Assembly: GCA_024349725.1 (NCBI GenBank)
Contig: AP026064.1
Span: forward strand, 704,592 to 768,591
Origin: Arsenophonus endosymbiont of Ceratovacuna japonica
GTDB taxonomy: Bacteria; Pseudomonadota; Gammaproteobacteria; Enterobacterales; Enterobacteriaceae
Direction: 5' to 3'
DNA length: 64,000 bases
Part shown: positions 25,142 through 35,348 of the stretch, one piece after another
Position numbering within the stretch: position 1 is the first letter of the stretch
Layout: every line of letters starts with the position of its first letter
Notes under the pieces: generated by a model
The model's input: only the letters and a program-made list of their open reading frames with translations
Databases searched by the model: none
Told to the model about the DNA's origin: nothing
Program-made: the position numbers and the translations under genes

Positions 25142-28100
25142 TATTACTCCATAAATTTTTTATTTTATTAATTTTTATATACAAAATGCTTAATTAAATA
25201 AATTATAATTAAAAATTATTTTTTATATTTATAAATATATAATAATATTATACTTTTAGTATAAATCATATTATATAATTATTTAATTTTATTTAAATTA
25301 AAAATAAAAAACTATTAAATATATTAAAAATAAATATTTAATTATATTTTAATAATTATAAATATATTGTTTTTAAATAAAAATAATTTTTACTTGACAT
25401 AAAAAGTAAATTTCATTTTGAAATTTATAATATAAAAATAAAACTATATTATTATTAATTTGATCTTATGTTATATTAAATAAGTTAATATAAATATTAA
25501 TTAATTTTATTATAATAATATTATTTATTAATATTTTATATATGAATATTTAATATTATAATATATATAATATTAAAAATTATTTAATTTTATTCAAAAA
25601 TATATTTTAATTTTAACTAAAATAAAATAAATAATTTATCAATTATTAAATGTTTATATATTAAATTAATAATATTTAATTTAACTTTTCTAGTATTTAT
25701 TTATATTTTTATAAATATAAAAAATTATTTTATATTTTAATTTATTAAATTATATTTAATATAGATTTATAATGATAATATTAATAATAAAAAATAAATT
25801 TCTTAATAAACTATAGTAAAATAATGAATAATAACTAAAAAAATTAAAAAATTTTCTATTATTTTAGTTTAAATTATACAGATATATTAATAAATAAGTA
25901 TTACAAAATAATTTAATATATATTAAATTATAAAATTAATTAAAATTAAAATTTATAAATAATTTATATATAAATTATTTATAATAATAATAAAATACAA
26001 CTATTAATATACTAAATACAATAAATATCATATATCATAATAATGATGTTAATTATAAAAATTAAAATTATCTATAATTAATAGAAAATAAACAAATATT
26101 AATTTATTGATTTATTTATAAAGTTTATAAAATTATATATATTTAATTAATTATTATATATTATATATATACAATAATAACTATTATATTAATAATATAA
26201 GCTAATAAAATTTAGTAATAAATATTATTTTATTAAATTTTTATAAATATAAATATAATAAAAATAATAATAAATATTTAATATTTTAATTATATAATTA
26301 TTAAAATACTAAATAATTAGCTATATAATATATACTCATTAAATTTTAAATAAGATTTATTAATATTTTATATATTAAAATAAAAATTTAAATTAATATT
26401 ATTATTAATTTAAATTAAAATAAAATAAAAAATAATAAATATTTATATAAAATATTTATTATTTAAATTAATAAAATATGTTAATTAATAAGTAATGATT
26501 ATAAATTTAATTACTAAAATAATATATTCTTGAAAAATTATATAAATAATTTATTTAATTATTAATTAAATATGTAAAATTAATTTTTTTATTTATAAGA
26601 TAAATAGTTAATATTAATAATAACTATTATAAATTAAAGATAAAATTATTGATTATAGAAAACAAAAATTAAATGTTAACAATATAAAATAAAATTTATA
26701 TGATCTTAATTATTTGTGAAATATACTAAAAGTTATATATAAATAATATTATAAAAATAAAATTACTTTAATGATATTATTTAAAATATAATATTAATTA
26801 AAATATTTATATTTTTATTATTTTAATTATAATTTATTTATCTTAAATTTAATATATATAAATATAATTTAATAAATATTTAATGTTATTAATTAATATT
26901 TAAATTAAAAATTATTATATAATATAAAATATTATTTAAATACTTTAGTATTAAATACAATTAATTATTAATAATTAATTGTATTTAATTTTTATATAAA
27001 TTATTATTTCTATAAAAATTTTATATCTTACAAAACATTAATTAATTTAAAAATATTAAATATATAAAAAATAATAATCTTTTTATTAAATTAATTTTTA
27101 ATTAAAAATTAATTATTATTTTTATTTCTTAAATAAATATTATTAAATATACTTTAAATAATATTTAATATAAAATATCAATTATAAACTAAATTAAATA
27201 ATATTTATTTATAAAATTTATATTTATAGTACAATAATAATAAAATAAAATTAATAATTAACATTATTATTATGATTAAAATTAATAATTATAAAATTTT
27301 AAATACTAAATTTTATATATTTATTAATAATAAAATATATAAAATTATAATAAACAAATACTAATCATATAATCAAAATATAAATATTATAATAATTATA
27401 CATTAATAATAAAAAATATATGTTAATTTTATATTAAAATATTTATTTTATTGTATTTCAAAAATATAAATAAAAAATATAAATAATATTCTTTATTTTT
27501 AATATAAATTATTATAATGAATATAATATAATTAATGATTATACTATTATTATTTAAATAACAACTATAATTATAACAATATATAAAATAAATAATATTT
27601 TATATTTAAATTATAACTCATTAAAATTTTTTATAAAATAAATTGAAGAAATATAATAATATATAAATTATTTTAATAAAGAAGTAAAATTCTTAAGATA
27701 AATTAATATTTTAATAAAATATTAATTTAATAAAGTATTAATAATGTTAATTTATTATAATATATTATTATAATTAATAAAATTTAACTAATAATCCTAT
27801 AATTTAATAATTTAATAACCAATAATAATAAATTAATATTATTATATAAATGATAAAGTTTAAAAAATAAATATTAAGAATAACTCATAAAATAATAAAC
27901 AATTATATAATTTGACAAATTCATATTATATAATTAATTATCTTAATAAAATTCATATTATCTATATAAAATAAATAATTAATATTTAAATAAATATTTT
28001 ATTAAATAATGTAAAATAAATTTTATTAAACAATATATTAATAAAATATTATAATTAAATATAACTTAAATATGTAAATAATTTAATTATTTATTTCAAT

Positions 28101-28647
28101 TATTTATTATATTATTAAATATATTTTTAATAATTATATATAATTTTAATCACAAGTTTAATTTAATATAAAATAATTATTTATTTTTAATAATTACCTA
28201 CTTTTTTTAAAATTATAAACTACTATATAATATTTCTTAAATTATTAAAATTAAATATTAAAATAAATAAATAAAATATAAAATATAAAGATTTTTTATA
28301 TTTATAAAAATTAATTATATCAATATTTAATATTAATAAATATAAAAAATAATATAAATATAATATAAATAAAAACTAATATTATTAATAAATTTTATTT
28401 TTATAAAAATTATATTAAATTTAATTATTTTATTAAAAATCAAATATCATTATAAATATTAATTATATATATAAATAGAAAATAATACATTAAATAAAAA
28501 ATTCATATATTAATGTTTCTAATTTGTACAATTATCTTTTATATTATAAATATAATAAAAATTATATTTATATATACTTAATATTAAAATATTTGATTTA
28601 TAAAAACATAAAATTTTTATATAATTAAATTTTCAATAAAAATATAA
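25142..28647. other. 3.5-kb gene-free A/T region between tyrS and ydjM
   Basis: This is the largest empty stretch in the window. No open frame, tRNA or clear relic. At 25394 there is TTGACA, but no well-spaced -10. Next to it is a small hairpin (AAATTTCA-TTT-TGAAATTT). pdxH would be expected near 25.3-26 kb on the minus strand; only a weak T*DQI versus LHDRF resemblance is seen near 25470. A slightly richer patch at 26630-26720 is unassigned. A 40-bp palindrome is listed separately. Confidence 0.5.
26950..26989. repeat. Perfect 40-bp palindrome without loop
   Basis: 26950-26969 is the exact reverse complement of 26970-26989. It contains ATACAATTAATTATT on one side and its mirror on the other. 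It lies in the middle of the tyrS-ydjM gap, far from any gene. Confidence 0.85.
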
Positions 28648-29226
28648 TTAATTTAAATTATTTAATTTATTAATTATATATTGAATAATATTTTTTTTCA
28701 TTTCTTGTAATAAGGGATGTAATGGCAATTGATAATTTGATGGAATTAATATTGCGAAAATAGCTAATAAAATAGCAATAAAATACTCTAATTTATATTT
28801 AGAATTATTATATAATATAGGAAAACAAAAACGAATTTTCATTGGCCATAAAAATGGTATTCCTTTTACAGTTAACATATCTCCAATTAAATGGCTTAAA
28901 TAACCTAATAAAAATGCTTGAGTTAGTGTATTATAAAACCAGTAAATATTAGAAAATTGAGTAAATAATAACATAATAAATAACCAAATTAACAAACTAT
29001 GAGTAAAATTACGATGTCCACATATACGATAAATTGGAATAGAAATAAAACGAAATAAACGACCAAAATAAGATGATGGATGATCTATATCTGGTAGTAA
29101 TGATCCTAATAATGCACCAATTAATAAATAAAATAAATCACCATGTATAAACTCTGATGTAATTGCTAATTTATGAACAAGTATTAATGATGATATAGAA
29201 AAAAGCAAATGTCCAATAGCAGTCAT
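28648..29226 (-). CDS. ydjM: YdjM-type membrane-bound metal-dependent hydrolase
   Basis: DUF457/YdjM family inner-membrane protein of unproven function; in E. coli it belongs to the LexA regulon. 192 residues (E. coli 196) with about four hydrophobic segments. Conserved putative metal residues are in GHLLF at the N-terminus, LPDIDHP near residue 46, HRNFTHS near residue 72 and LSHLIGDMLT near residue 111. hxpB (yniC) lies upstream on the same strand, the same order as E. coli yniC-ydjM, so they may share a transcript across 160 bases. No LexA box is visible. Confidence 0.88.
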   Translation of the reverse strand: MTAIGHLLFSISSLILVHKLAITSEFIHGDLFYLLIGALLGSLLPDIDHPSSYFGRLFRFISIPIYRICGHRNFTHSLLIWLFIMLLFTQFSNIYWFYNTLTQAFLLGYLSHLIGDMLTVKGIPFLWPMKIRFCFPILYNNSKYKLEYFIAILLAIFAILIPSNYQLPLHPLLQEMKKNIIQYIINKLNNLN

Positions 29227-29389
29227 AATATATAATATCCAATTATTTATTTATATAATATATTAATTATATTAATTTTAATTAAATTTTGATAACAAAA
29301 TTACTTTTTATTTTTATTATAGAAATAAATTTTTTATTATTTTAACAGAATAATTATAATATATTTAATTTATTTATAATTAATAATAT

Positions 29390-30058
29390 TTAAATAATAT
29401 GATTAACAGTTAATTCTAACAAAGAATGTAACTTGAAATCTGCTAATGTCCAACGTGGATTAGTAAATTGTTTTTTTTGCGGAATTACTATACTACGCAT
29501 ACGTGCAGCTTTAACTGCAATCATACCATAAAAAGAATCCTCAAAAGTAATACAATTAATTGGTTCTACATCTAACATATTTGCTGCTTTTAAATAAACT
29601 TCTGGATGAGGCTTACTATATGGTAATGAAGCAGCTGATACAACAACTGAAAAATATTTACGAATATCAAATATATTTAATACTTTTTCTATAATATACT
29701 TTGATGAAGCAGATGCTAAACCAATTTGTAATTTACTATCTTGACATAATTCCAATGCATATTTAACTCCAGGTAATAAAGGTCGTTGTTCTTCTATAAG
29801 TTCAATAACACGGATAGAAATTTTTTGTTCTATTTCTTTCAATGAAACTCCTTTCCAAGGAATAGATGAATACCATAATTTTACAATTTGATCAATACGT
29901 AATCCTAATATATCAGGAAAATTATTAGAAATTGAAGTATCAATACCAAGTTTACCAAATATTTCTTTTTCTGCTTGATTCCATAAAGGCTCTGAATTAA
30001 CCAATAATCCATCCATATCAAAAATAGCAGCTTTAATCGATGTAAAATAAGACATCAT
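29390..30058 (-). CDS. hxpB: Hexitol/2-deoxyglucose-6-phosphate phosphatase (YniC, HAD family)
   Basis: Haloacid-dehalogenase phosphatase that in E. coli acts on sugar phosphates such as 2-deoxyglucose-6-phosphate. HAD motif I is FDMDGLLVNSEPLW near residue 14, motif II GLASASS, motif III KPHPEVY and motif IV TFEDSFYGM. I take the ATG at 30058 (MMSYFTSIKAAIFDMDG); the frame can be extended two codons to a GTG. About 222 residues, same as E. coli. Its survival in a minimal genome suggests a housekeeping clean-up role, which is an inference. Confidence 0.9.
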   Translation of the reverse strand: MMSYFTSIKAAIFDMDGLLVNSEPLWNQAEKEIFGKLGIDTSISNNFPDILGLRIDQIVKLWYSSIPWKGVSLKEIEQKISIRVIELIEEQRPLLPGVKYALELCQDSKLQIGLASASSKYIIEKVLNIFDIRKYFSVVVSAASLPYSKPHPEVYLKAANMLDVEPINCITFEDSFYGMIAVKAARMRSIVIPQKKQFTNPRWTLADFKLHSLLELTVNHII

Positions 30059-30874
30059 AAACACTCTTATTATTAAAAAAACATAAAGAAATTTTTATAT
30101 AAAAGAATAATAATAATTTTTATTAGTTATTAATTAATATTTATAACAATTTTATATTAAAATATAAAATTTTAAAATAATATTTATATATAAATATTAA
30201 TATTATATTATTTATATATATTTTAATAATTTAAATATATTTAATTAATAAATAAAATATTTTTATATAAAAATTAAGTATAATTAATAAATTTTATTTA
30301 AAAAATATTTTTATTATTGAAATTTTCTATTATAATTATATAATAATATATTTATATGTAATTATATATTTTATATTATATTATAAATAATATATTATAA
30401 ATTAATTATAATTATATTATATTAGTATATAAAATTCTTTATTATAAAAAAATAAATATAAAATAATAATATTATTTATATCTTGATTAAAAATTATATA
30501 TATAATTATTTTAAATTAAAATAATTATTTTCTTATATAATAAATATTAAAAAATTTAATTATAAGTATGTTAACTAAAACTAAATGTTAATATAAAAAT
30601 TTACTTCAATATTAATTACAAATTATTATGGTAATTATAATAAATAATATAATTAATTAATATTTAATTAATTAATAATTATATTTATTAATAATTTTTA
30701 ATATTTTATTCTAATTAAAATATTTAATCTATCAATTAAACAATAATAATGATAATATAAATATTTAAATTTATACTAATATATATTTATTATTTAATAT
30801 ATTTTATAAAAAATCATTTACAAATTAAATAAAAAAATTATTTATATGATTTTTAATAAAATATATTCTATAAT
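30059..30874. other. A/T region between hxpB and the thrS leader
   Basis: About 815 bases between two divergent genes, with no relic recognised. It must carry the promoters of hxpB and of the large thrS cluster, but no -35/-10 pair stands out. Confidence 0.5.
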
Positions 30875-30913
30875 GTGTGATCTGGCGTATTTATCACTAC
30901 TATAAATTAAGGA
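30875..30913 (+). promoter_or_regulatory. thrS translational operator: anticodon-arm mimic and ribosome site
   Basis: A G/C-bearing island in pure A/T directly before thrS. GTGAT at 30877-30881 pairs with ATCAC at 30893-30897, leaving an 11-base loop CTGGCGTATTT. CGT at 30886-30888 is at -34 to -32 from the start codon. In E. coli the ThrRS operator has a tRNA-Thr-like anticodon arm with CGU at that position, through which ThrRS represses its own translation. AAGGA at 30909-30913 is the ribosome site, so binding here would block initiation. Confidence 0.78.
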
Positions 30914-30919
30914 TTTCAA

Positions 30920-32842
30920 ATGCCAGTTATTACTTTTACTGATAAAAGTCAACATAAGTATGAATATGCTATTTCAGTAATAAATATTGCAAATAATATT
31001 AATTTAAGTTTAGCGAAATCATGTATATCAGGTCGCGTTAATGGTAAACTTATAGATGCAAATGATATAATTAATAACAATGCTCATTTAGATATTATTA
31101 CTAATGAGGACCCTGATGGTTTAAATATTATTCGTCATTCATGTGCACATTTACTTGGACATGCAATCAAACAATTATGGCCAACAACTAAAATGGTAAT
31201 GGGTTCTTTTATTAAAGATAATTTTTATTATGATATTGATATAGAACATATTTTAACTCATAAAGATTTAGAAAAACTTGAACAACGTATGCATGAATTA
31301 TCTAAAAAAAATTATGATATTATTAAAAAAATAGTTAGTTGGAAGGAAGCGAGAGATATATTTACATATAGAAATGAAGATTATAAAGTTATAATTTTAG
31401 ATGAAAATATTAATAAAAATGATAACCTTAAAATTTATTTTCATGAAGAATATATTGATATATGTCATGGTCCACATGTTCCTAATATACGTTTTTGTCA
31501 TCACTTTAAATTACAAAAAATTTCAAGTGTATATTGGAAAGATAATAGTAATAATAAAATGTTACAAAGAATATATGGGACAGCATGGGCAAATAAAAAA
31601 CAATTAACTTCTTATTTATTACATTTAGAAGAAGCTTCGAAACGAGATCATCGAAAAATAGGTAGATATCTTGATCTTTATCATATGCAAGAAGAAGCAC
31701 CAGGAATGGTATTTTGGCATAATGATGGTTGGATAATATTTCGTGAATTAGAGGCATTTATTCGTATTAAATTAAATGAATATCAATACCAAGAAGTAAA
31801 AGGACCATTTATGATGGACCGTATTATTTGGGAAAAAACAGGTCATTGGGAAAATTACAAAGAAAATATATTTACTACCTTATCTAATAATAGAGAATAT
31901 TGTATAAAACCAATGAATTGCCCAGGTCATGTTCAAATATTTAATCAAGGATTAAAATCTTATCGTGACTTACCATTACGTATATCAGAATTTGGTAGTT
32001 GCCACCGCAATGAACCATCTGGTTCTTTATATGGTTTAATGCGAGTATTAAGCTTTACTCAAGATGACGCACATATTTTTTGTACTAAAGAACAAATTTT
32101 AAATGAAGTTAAAAATTGCATTAAAATGATTTATAATGTTTATTCAACCTTTGGTTTTGAAAAAATTACTGTAAAGTTATCAACTAGACCAAAAAAAAGA
32201 ATAGGAACTAATGAACAATGGGATCATGCAGAAAATGATCTTGCTAAGGCATTAGAAGATATTAAATTTGATTATCAACCAGGTGAAAGTGCATTTTATG
32301 GGCCAAAAATTGAATTTACTTTATATGATTGTTTAGATAGAGCTTGGCAATGTGGTACTGTACAATTAGATTTTTCATTACCTAGTCGTTTAGGTGCTTT
32401 TTACATAGATGAAAATAATAATCACCAAGTACCAATAATGATTCATCGTGCTATTTTAGGATCATTTGAACGATTTATTGGAATTTTAACTGAACAGTAC
32501 GCTGGTTTTTTTCCAACTTGGTTAGCACCGTTACAAATTGTAATAATAAACATTACAGATAAACAATCTAATTTTGTAAAAAAAGTAGTAAAAAAATTAA
32601 ATAATTTTGGTATTCGTGTAAAAGCAGATTTAAGAAATGAGAAAATAGGATTTAAAATTCGTGAACATACTTTACGTCGTGTTCCTTATATATTAATTTG
32701 TGGCAATAAAGAAGTTGAATTAAATAAAATATCCATTAGAACTCGTAATGGAAAAGACTTAGGAATATTTGATATAACTGAATTCGCAGAAATAGTACTT
32801 AATGAAATTAACACTCGTTGTATTTATCAAATGGAGGAATAA
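30920..32842 (+). CDS. thrS: Threonyl-tRNA synthetase
   Basis: Class II synthetase with editing. In order: N-terminal TGS domain (residues 1-60), editing domain with the [10 protein letters not shown] motif near residue 73 and ICHGPHV, catalytic core with zinc ligands in [12 protein letters not shown], then the C-terminal anticodon domain from about residue 535. 640 residues against 642 in E. coli. It ends ATGGAGGAATAA, and the infC start region overlaps directly. It heads the conserved thrS-infC-rpmI-rplT-pheST-ihfA cluster and has an autoregulatory operator in its leader. Confidence 0.98.
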   Translation: MPVITFTDKSQHKYEYAISVINIANNINLSLAKSCISGRVNGKLIDANDIINNNAHLDIITNEDPDGLNIIRHSCAHLLGHAIKQLWPTTKMVMGSFIKDNFYYDIDIEHILTHKDLEKLEQRMHELSKKNYDIIKKIVSWKEARDIFTYRNEDYKVIILDENINKNDNLKIYFHEEYIDICHGPHVPNIRFCHHFKLQKISSVYWKDNSNNKMLQRIYGTAWANKKQLTSYLLHLEEASKRDHRKIGRYLDLYHMQEEAPGMVFWHNDGWIIFRELEAFIRIKLNEYQYQEVKGPFMMDRIIWEKTGHWENYKENIFTTLSNNREYCIKPMNCPGHVQIFNQGLKSYRDLPLRISEFGSCHRNEPSGSLYGLMRVLSFTQDDAHIFCTKEQILNEVKNCIKMIYNVYSTFGFEKITVKLSTRPKKRIGTNEQWDHAENDLAKALEDIKFDYQPGESAFYGPKIEFTLYDCLDRAWQCGTVQLDFSLPSRLGAFYIDENNNHQVPIMIHRAILGSFERFIGILTEQYAGFFPTWLAPLQIVIINITDKQSNFVKKVVKKLNNFGIRVKADLRNEKIGFKIREHTLRRVPYILICGNKEVELNKISIRTRNGKDLGIFDITEFAEIVLNEINTRCIYQMEE

Positions 32843-32845
32843 GGT

Positions 32846-33385
32846 ATTAAAGGTGGAAAAAGAATTCAAATGACACGTCTAAATCGTATTAATACGGAAA
32901 TACGTGCTTCTGAAGTTCGTTTAACTGGTATAAATGGCGAACAAATTGGAATTATTAGTCTAAAAGAAGCTTTTGAAAAAGCCAAAGAGGCTGGTGTTGA
33001 TATAATAGAAATTAGTCCTAATGCTGAACCGCCAGTTTGTCGTATTATGGATTATGGTAAATTTTCTTATGAAAAAAATAAATCACTAAAGGAACAAAAA
33101 AAGAAACAAAAAGTGATTCAAGTAAAAGAAATTAAATTTCGACCATGTATAGATAATAATGATTATCAAATAAAATTACGTAACTTGATTCGTTTTTTAG
33201 AATGCGGTGATAAAACAAAAATAACATTACGTTTTCGTGGTCGTGAAATGGCACATCAACAAATTGGTATTAATATACTTAACCGAATTAAAAAAGATTT
33301 AGATAATATATCAGTTGTTGAATCTTTTCCAAATAAAATAGATGGCCGTCAGATGATTATGGTACTTACACCGAAAAAAAAATAG
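32846..33385 (+). CDS. infC: Translation initiation factor IF-3 (AUU start)
   Basis: Checks start-codon/initiator-tRNA pairing and keeps ribosomal subunits apart. The first ATG of the frame (32870) would remove eight conserved residues. The codons before it read ATT AAA GGT GGA AAA AGA ATT CAA, matching E. coli MKGGKRVQ, which starts at a rare AUU. AAGG at 32841-32844 sits just upstream. I therefore start at ATT 32846, giving 179 residues (E. coli 180). RIMDYGKF and GREMAHQQ are intact. The AUU start lets IF-3 repress its own translation. It starts three bases after the thrS stop. Confidence 0.93.
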   Translation: MKGGKRIQMTRLNRINTEIRASEVRLTGINGEQIGIISLKEAFEKAKEAGVDIIEISPNAEPPVCRIMDYGKFSYEKNKSLKEQKKKQKVIQVKEIKFRPCIDNNDYQIKLRNLIRFLECGDKTKITLRFRGREMAHQQIGINILNRIKKDLDNISVVESFPNKIDGRQMIMVLTPKKK

Positions 33386-33401
33386 TTGAATAAACTAAAA
33401 T

Positions 33402-33431
33402 AATAGCATTCTGTATAAATAGAATGCTATT
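33402..33431 (+). promoter_or_regulatory. Hairpin between infC and rpmI
   Basis: AATAGCATTCT (33402-33412) and AGAATGCTATT (33421-33431) pair perfectly around an 8-base loop. The position corresponds to the region where E. coli L20 binds the rpmI leader to repress rpmI-rplT. It could equally be a weak terminator, but no T-run follows and the operon continues. I favour a translational control element. Confidence 0.55.
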
Positions 33432-33478
33432 CTATTAAATAATCAATTATAATTAATAAATGAGAAATGGATATTTTA

Positions 33479-33676
33479 ATGCCAAAAATTAAAACAGTAC
33501 GTAGTGCGGCAAAACGTTTTAAAAAAACTGCTAATGGTGGTTTTAAGCGCAAACATGCCAATCTACGTCATATTCTAACTAAAAAATCAACTAAACATAA
33601 ACGTCATTTACGACCCAAAACTATGGTTTCTAAGAATGATATTAATTTAGTAGCATCTTGTTTACCATATGCATAA
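33479..33676 (+). CDS. rpmI: 50S ribosomal protein L35
   Basis: 65-residue basic protein of the large subunit. [14 protein letters not shown] at the start, [23 protein letters not shown] in the middle (two parts of the zinc-free family signature) and CLPYA at the end match E. coli L35 residue for residue in layout. I use the second ATG because the family always begins MPKIKT; the upstream ATG at 33467 would add MDIL. rplT follows 55 bases later. Confidence 0.95.
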   Translation: MPKIKTVRSAAKRFKKTANGGFKRKHANLRHILTKKSTKHKRHLRPKTMVSKNDINLVASCLPYA

Positions 33677-33731
33677 ATTTTAATTTTTATTTAAATTAAC
33701 TAATTTAATTTAAAGTGGTAGGAGGTAATAT

Positions 33732-34088
33732 ATGACTCGCGTAAAACGTGGTGTAATAGCTAGTGCTCGACACAAAAAAATATTAAAACAAGCAAAAGGT
33801 TACTATGGTGCTCGTTCACGCGTTTATCGTGTTGCATTACAAGCAGTAATTAAAGCTGGTCAGTATGCCTATCGTGATCGTCGGCAACGTAAACGTCAAT
33901 TCCGTCAATTATGGATTATACGTATTAATGCTGCTGCTCGTCAACATGGTTTATCTTATAGTCGTTTTATGAATGGTTTAAATATAGCTAAAATTGAAAT
34001 TAACCGTAAAATTTTATCTGATATTGCTATCTTTGATCAAATTACATTTACAATGTTAGCTGAAAAATCAAAAAATGCATTAGTTTAA
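33732..34088 (+). CDS. rplT: 50S ribosomal protein L20
   Basis: Early-assembly 23S rRNA binding protein and, in E. coli, translational repressor of its own operon. 118 residues, starting [20 protein letters not shown], very arginine-rich in the first half ([13 protein letters not shown]) and ending with [15 protein letters not shown] lies at 33720-33725, the strongest ribosome site in the window, as expected for a highly expressed gene. Confidence 0.98.
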   Translation: MTRVKRGVIASARHKKILKQAKGYYGARSRVYRVALQAVIKAGQYAYRDRRQRKRQFRQLWIIRINAAARQHGLSYSRFMNGLNIAKIEINRKILSDIAIFDQITFTMLAEKSKNALV

Positions 34089-34181
34089 ATTAAGATTATA
34101 TTAATTTTATATTTTATAATTAATAATTTATTATATTATTTATATAATAATTATTATATAAATAATTATTTAAAAAAAAGA

Positions 34182-34220
34182 ATGACTTCGTTTCTTTTTT
34201 ATTTAGCACCTAAAATTTGA
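34182..34220 (+). CDS. Candidate pheST leader peptide (degenerate PheM)
   Basis: A 12-codon frame MTSFLFYLAPKI lies where E. coli has the pheM leader ([14 protein letters not shown]). The DNA TTTAGCACCTAA is nearly identical to the end of pheM, but it is read one base out of phase here. Read in the pheM phase it gives SFLFST and a stop, without a start codon. So either the short ATG frame now serves as leader, with only two phenylalanines, or the peptide is broken. The attenuator hairpin follows 43 bases later. Confidence 0.45.
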   Translation: MTSFLFYLAPKI

Positions 34221-34262
34221 AGAGCTTTATGCATTTAATAAAAAGAAACTAAAAACTGCGAT

Positions 34263-34290
34263 AAACCTCCATATGGAGGTTTTTTGTTTA
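34263..34290 (+). terminator. Rho-independent attenuator before pheST
   Basis: AAACCTCC (34263-34270), loop ATAT, GGAGGTTT (34275-34282), then further Ts. It is the only classic G/C-stem terminator in the window. Its position between rplT and pheS equals the E. coli pheST attenuator, where charged tRNA-Phe level decides read-through. Confidence 0.88.
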
Positions 34291-34350
34291 TAATTAATAA
34301 ATTTCATTTTTAATAAAAATTAAACTAAATAGTAATAAAAGGAGTTAATT

Positions 34351-35334
34351 ATGACACATCTAATGGAATTAATAAAGCAAGCAAAAATAGCTATAGAAAA
34401 AACTCAAGATATTGATGCATTAAATTTAATCCGAATTAAATTTTTAGGTAAAAAAGGATGTTTAACACTGCATACATTAATGCTTCGTAATTTAATGATA
34501 AAAAATAAATCTAAAATAGAAATTATTATTAATCAAGCTAAATTAGAAGTTCAGAATTTATTAAATATACGAAAAGAACAATTAGAAAATATATTATTTA
34601 ATAATAAATTAGAGAGAGAAAAAATAGATATTTCATTGCCAGGACGCCAAAGTGAAAATGGTAGTTTTCATCCAATAACTAATACTATTAATCGAATCGA
34701 AGAATTCTTTAATAAACTTAGTTTTTCAATTATTTATGGTCCTGAAATAGAAGATGATTATCATAATTTTGACGCTTTAAATATTCCTATTAACCACCCT
34801 GCTAGAACTACAAATGATACTTTTTGGTTTGACACTAATCGTCTATTACGCACACAAACGTCAAGTGTACAAATTCGTACAATGAAAAATAAAAAACCAC
34901 CGATTCGTATGATAACTCCTGGTCGTGTATACCGACATGACTATGATCAAACACATACACCAATGTTTCATCAAACAGAAGGATTAGTTGTGGATAAAAA
35001 TATTAATTTTGCTACATTAAAGGGTACATTACATAATTTTTTAAATTATTTTTTTGAACAAAAAACATTAATTCGTTTTCGACCATCATATTTTCCATTT
35101 ACTGAACCTTCGGCTGAAGTTGATGTAATGAATAAAGATGGAAAATGGTTAGAAATATTAGGTTGCGGTATGATTCATCCAAATGTATTATTTAATGTTA
35201 ATATTGATCCTAACTTATATTCTGGTTTTGCTTTTGGCATAGGAATAGAACGATTAACAATGTTATATTATGGTGTAATTGATTTACGTAATTTTTTTGA
35301 AAATGATATCCGTTTTCTTAAACAATTTATCTGA
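34351..35334 (+). CDS. pheS: Phenylalanyl-tRNA synthetase alpha chain
   Basis: Catalytic subunit of the alpha2beta2 PheRS. The N-terminal coiled coil covers about residues 1-90. Class II motifs follow: [14 protein letters not shown], the motif 2 region [19 protein letters not shown], the [15 protein letters not shown] phenylalanine pocket and motif 3 [14 protein letters not shown]. 327 residues, as in E. coli. AAGGAG lies before the ATG. It stops 14 bases before pheT. Confidence 0.98.
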   Translation: MTHLMELIKQAKIAIEKTQDIDALNLIRIKFLGKKGCLTLHTLMLRNLMIKNKSKIEIIINQAKLEVQNLLNIRKEQLENILFNNKLEREKIDISLPGRQSENGSFHPITNTINRIEEFFNKLSFSIIYGPEIEDDYHNFDALNIPINHPARTTNDTFWFDTNRLLRTQTSSVQIRTMKNKKPPIRMITPGRVYRHDYDQTHTPMFHQTEGLVVDKNINFATLKGTLHNFLNYFFEQKTLIRFRPSYFPFTEPSAEVDVMNKDGKWLEILGCGMIHPNVLFNVNIDPNLYSGFAFGIGIERLTMLYYGVIDLRNFFENDIRFLKQFI

Positions 35335-35348
35335 TATAGGATAATTTA

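Noticed and set aside
25380..25520. Possible PdxH C-terminus (HDRF-like) upstream of tyrS
   Set aside because: Only about five positions fit and the flanking residues do not follow.
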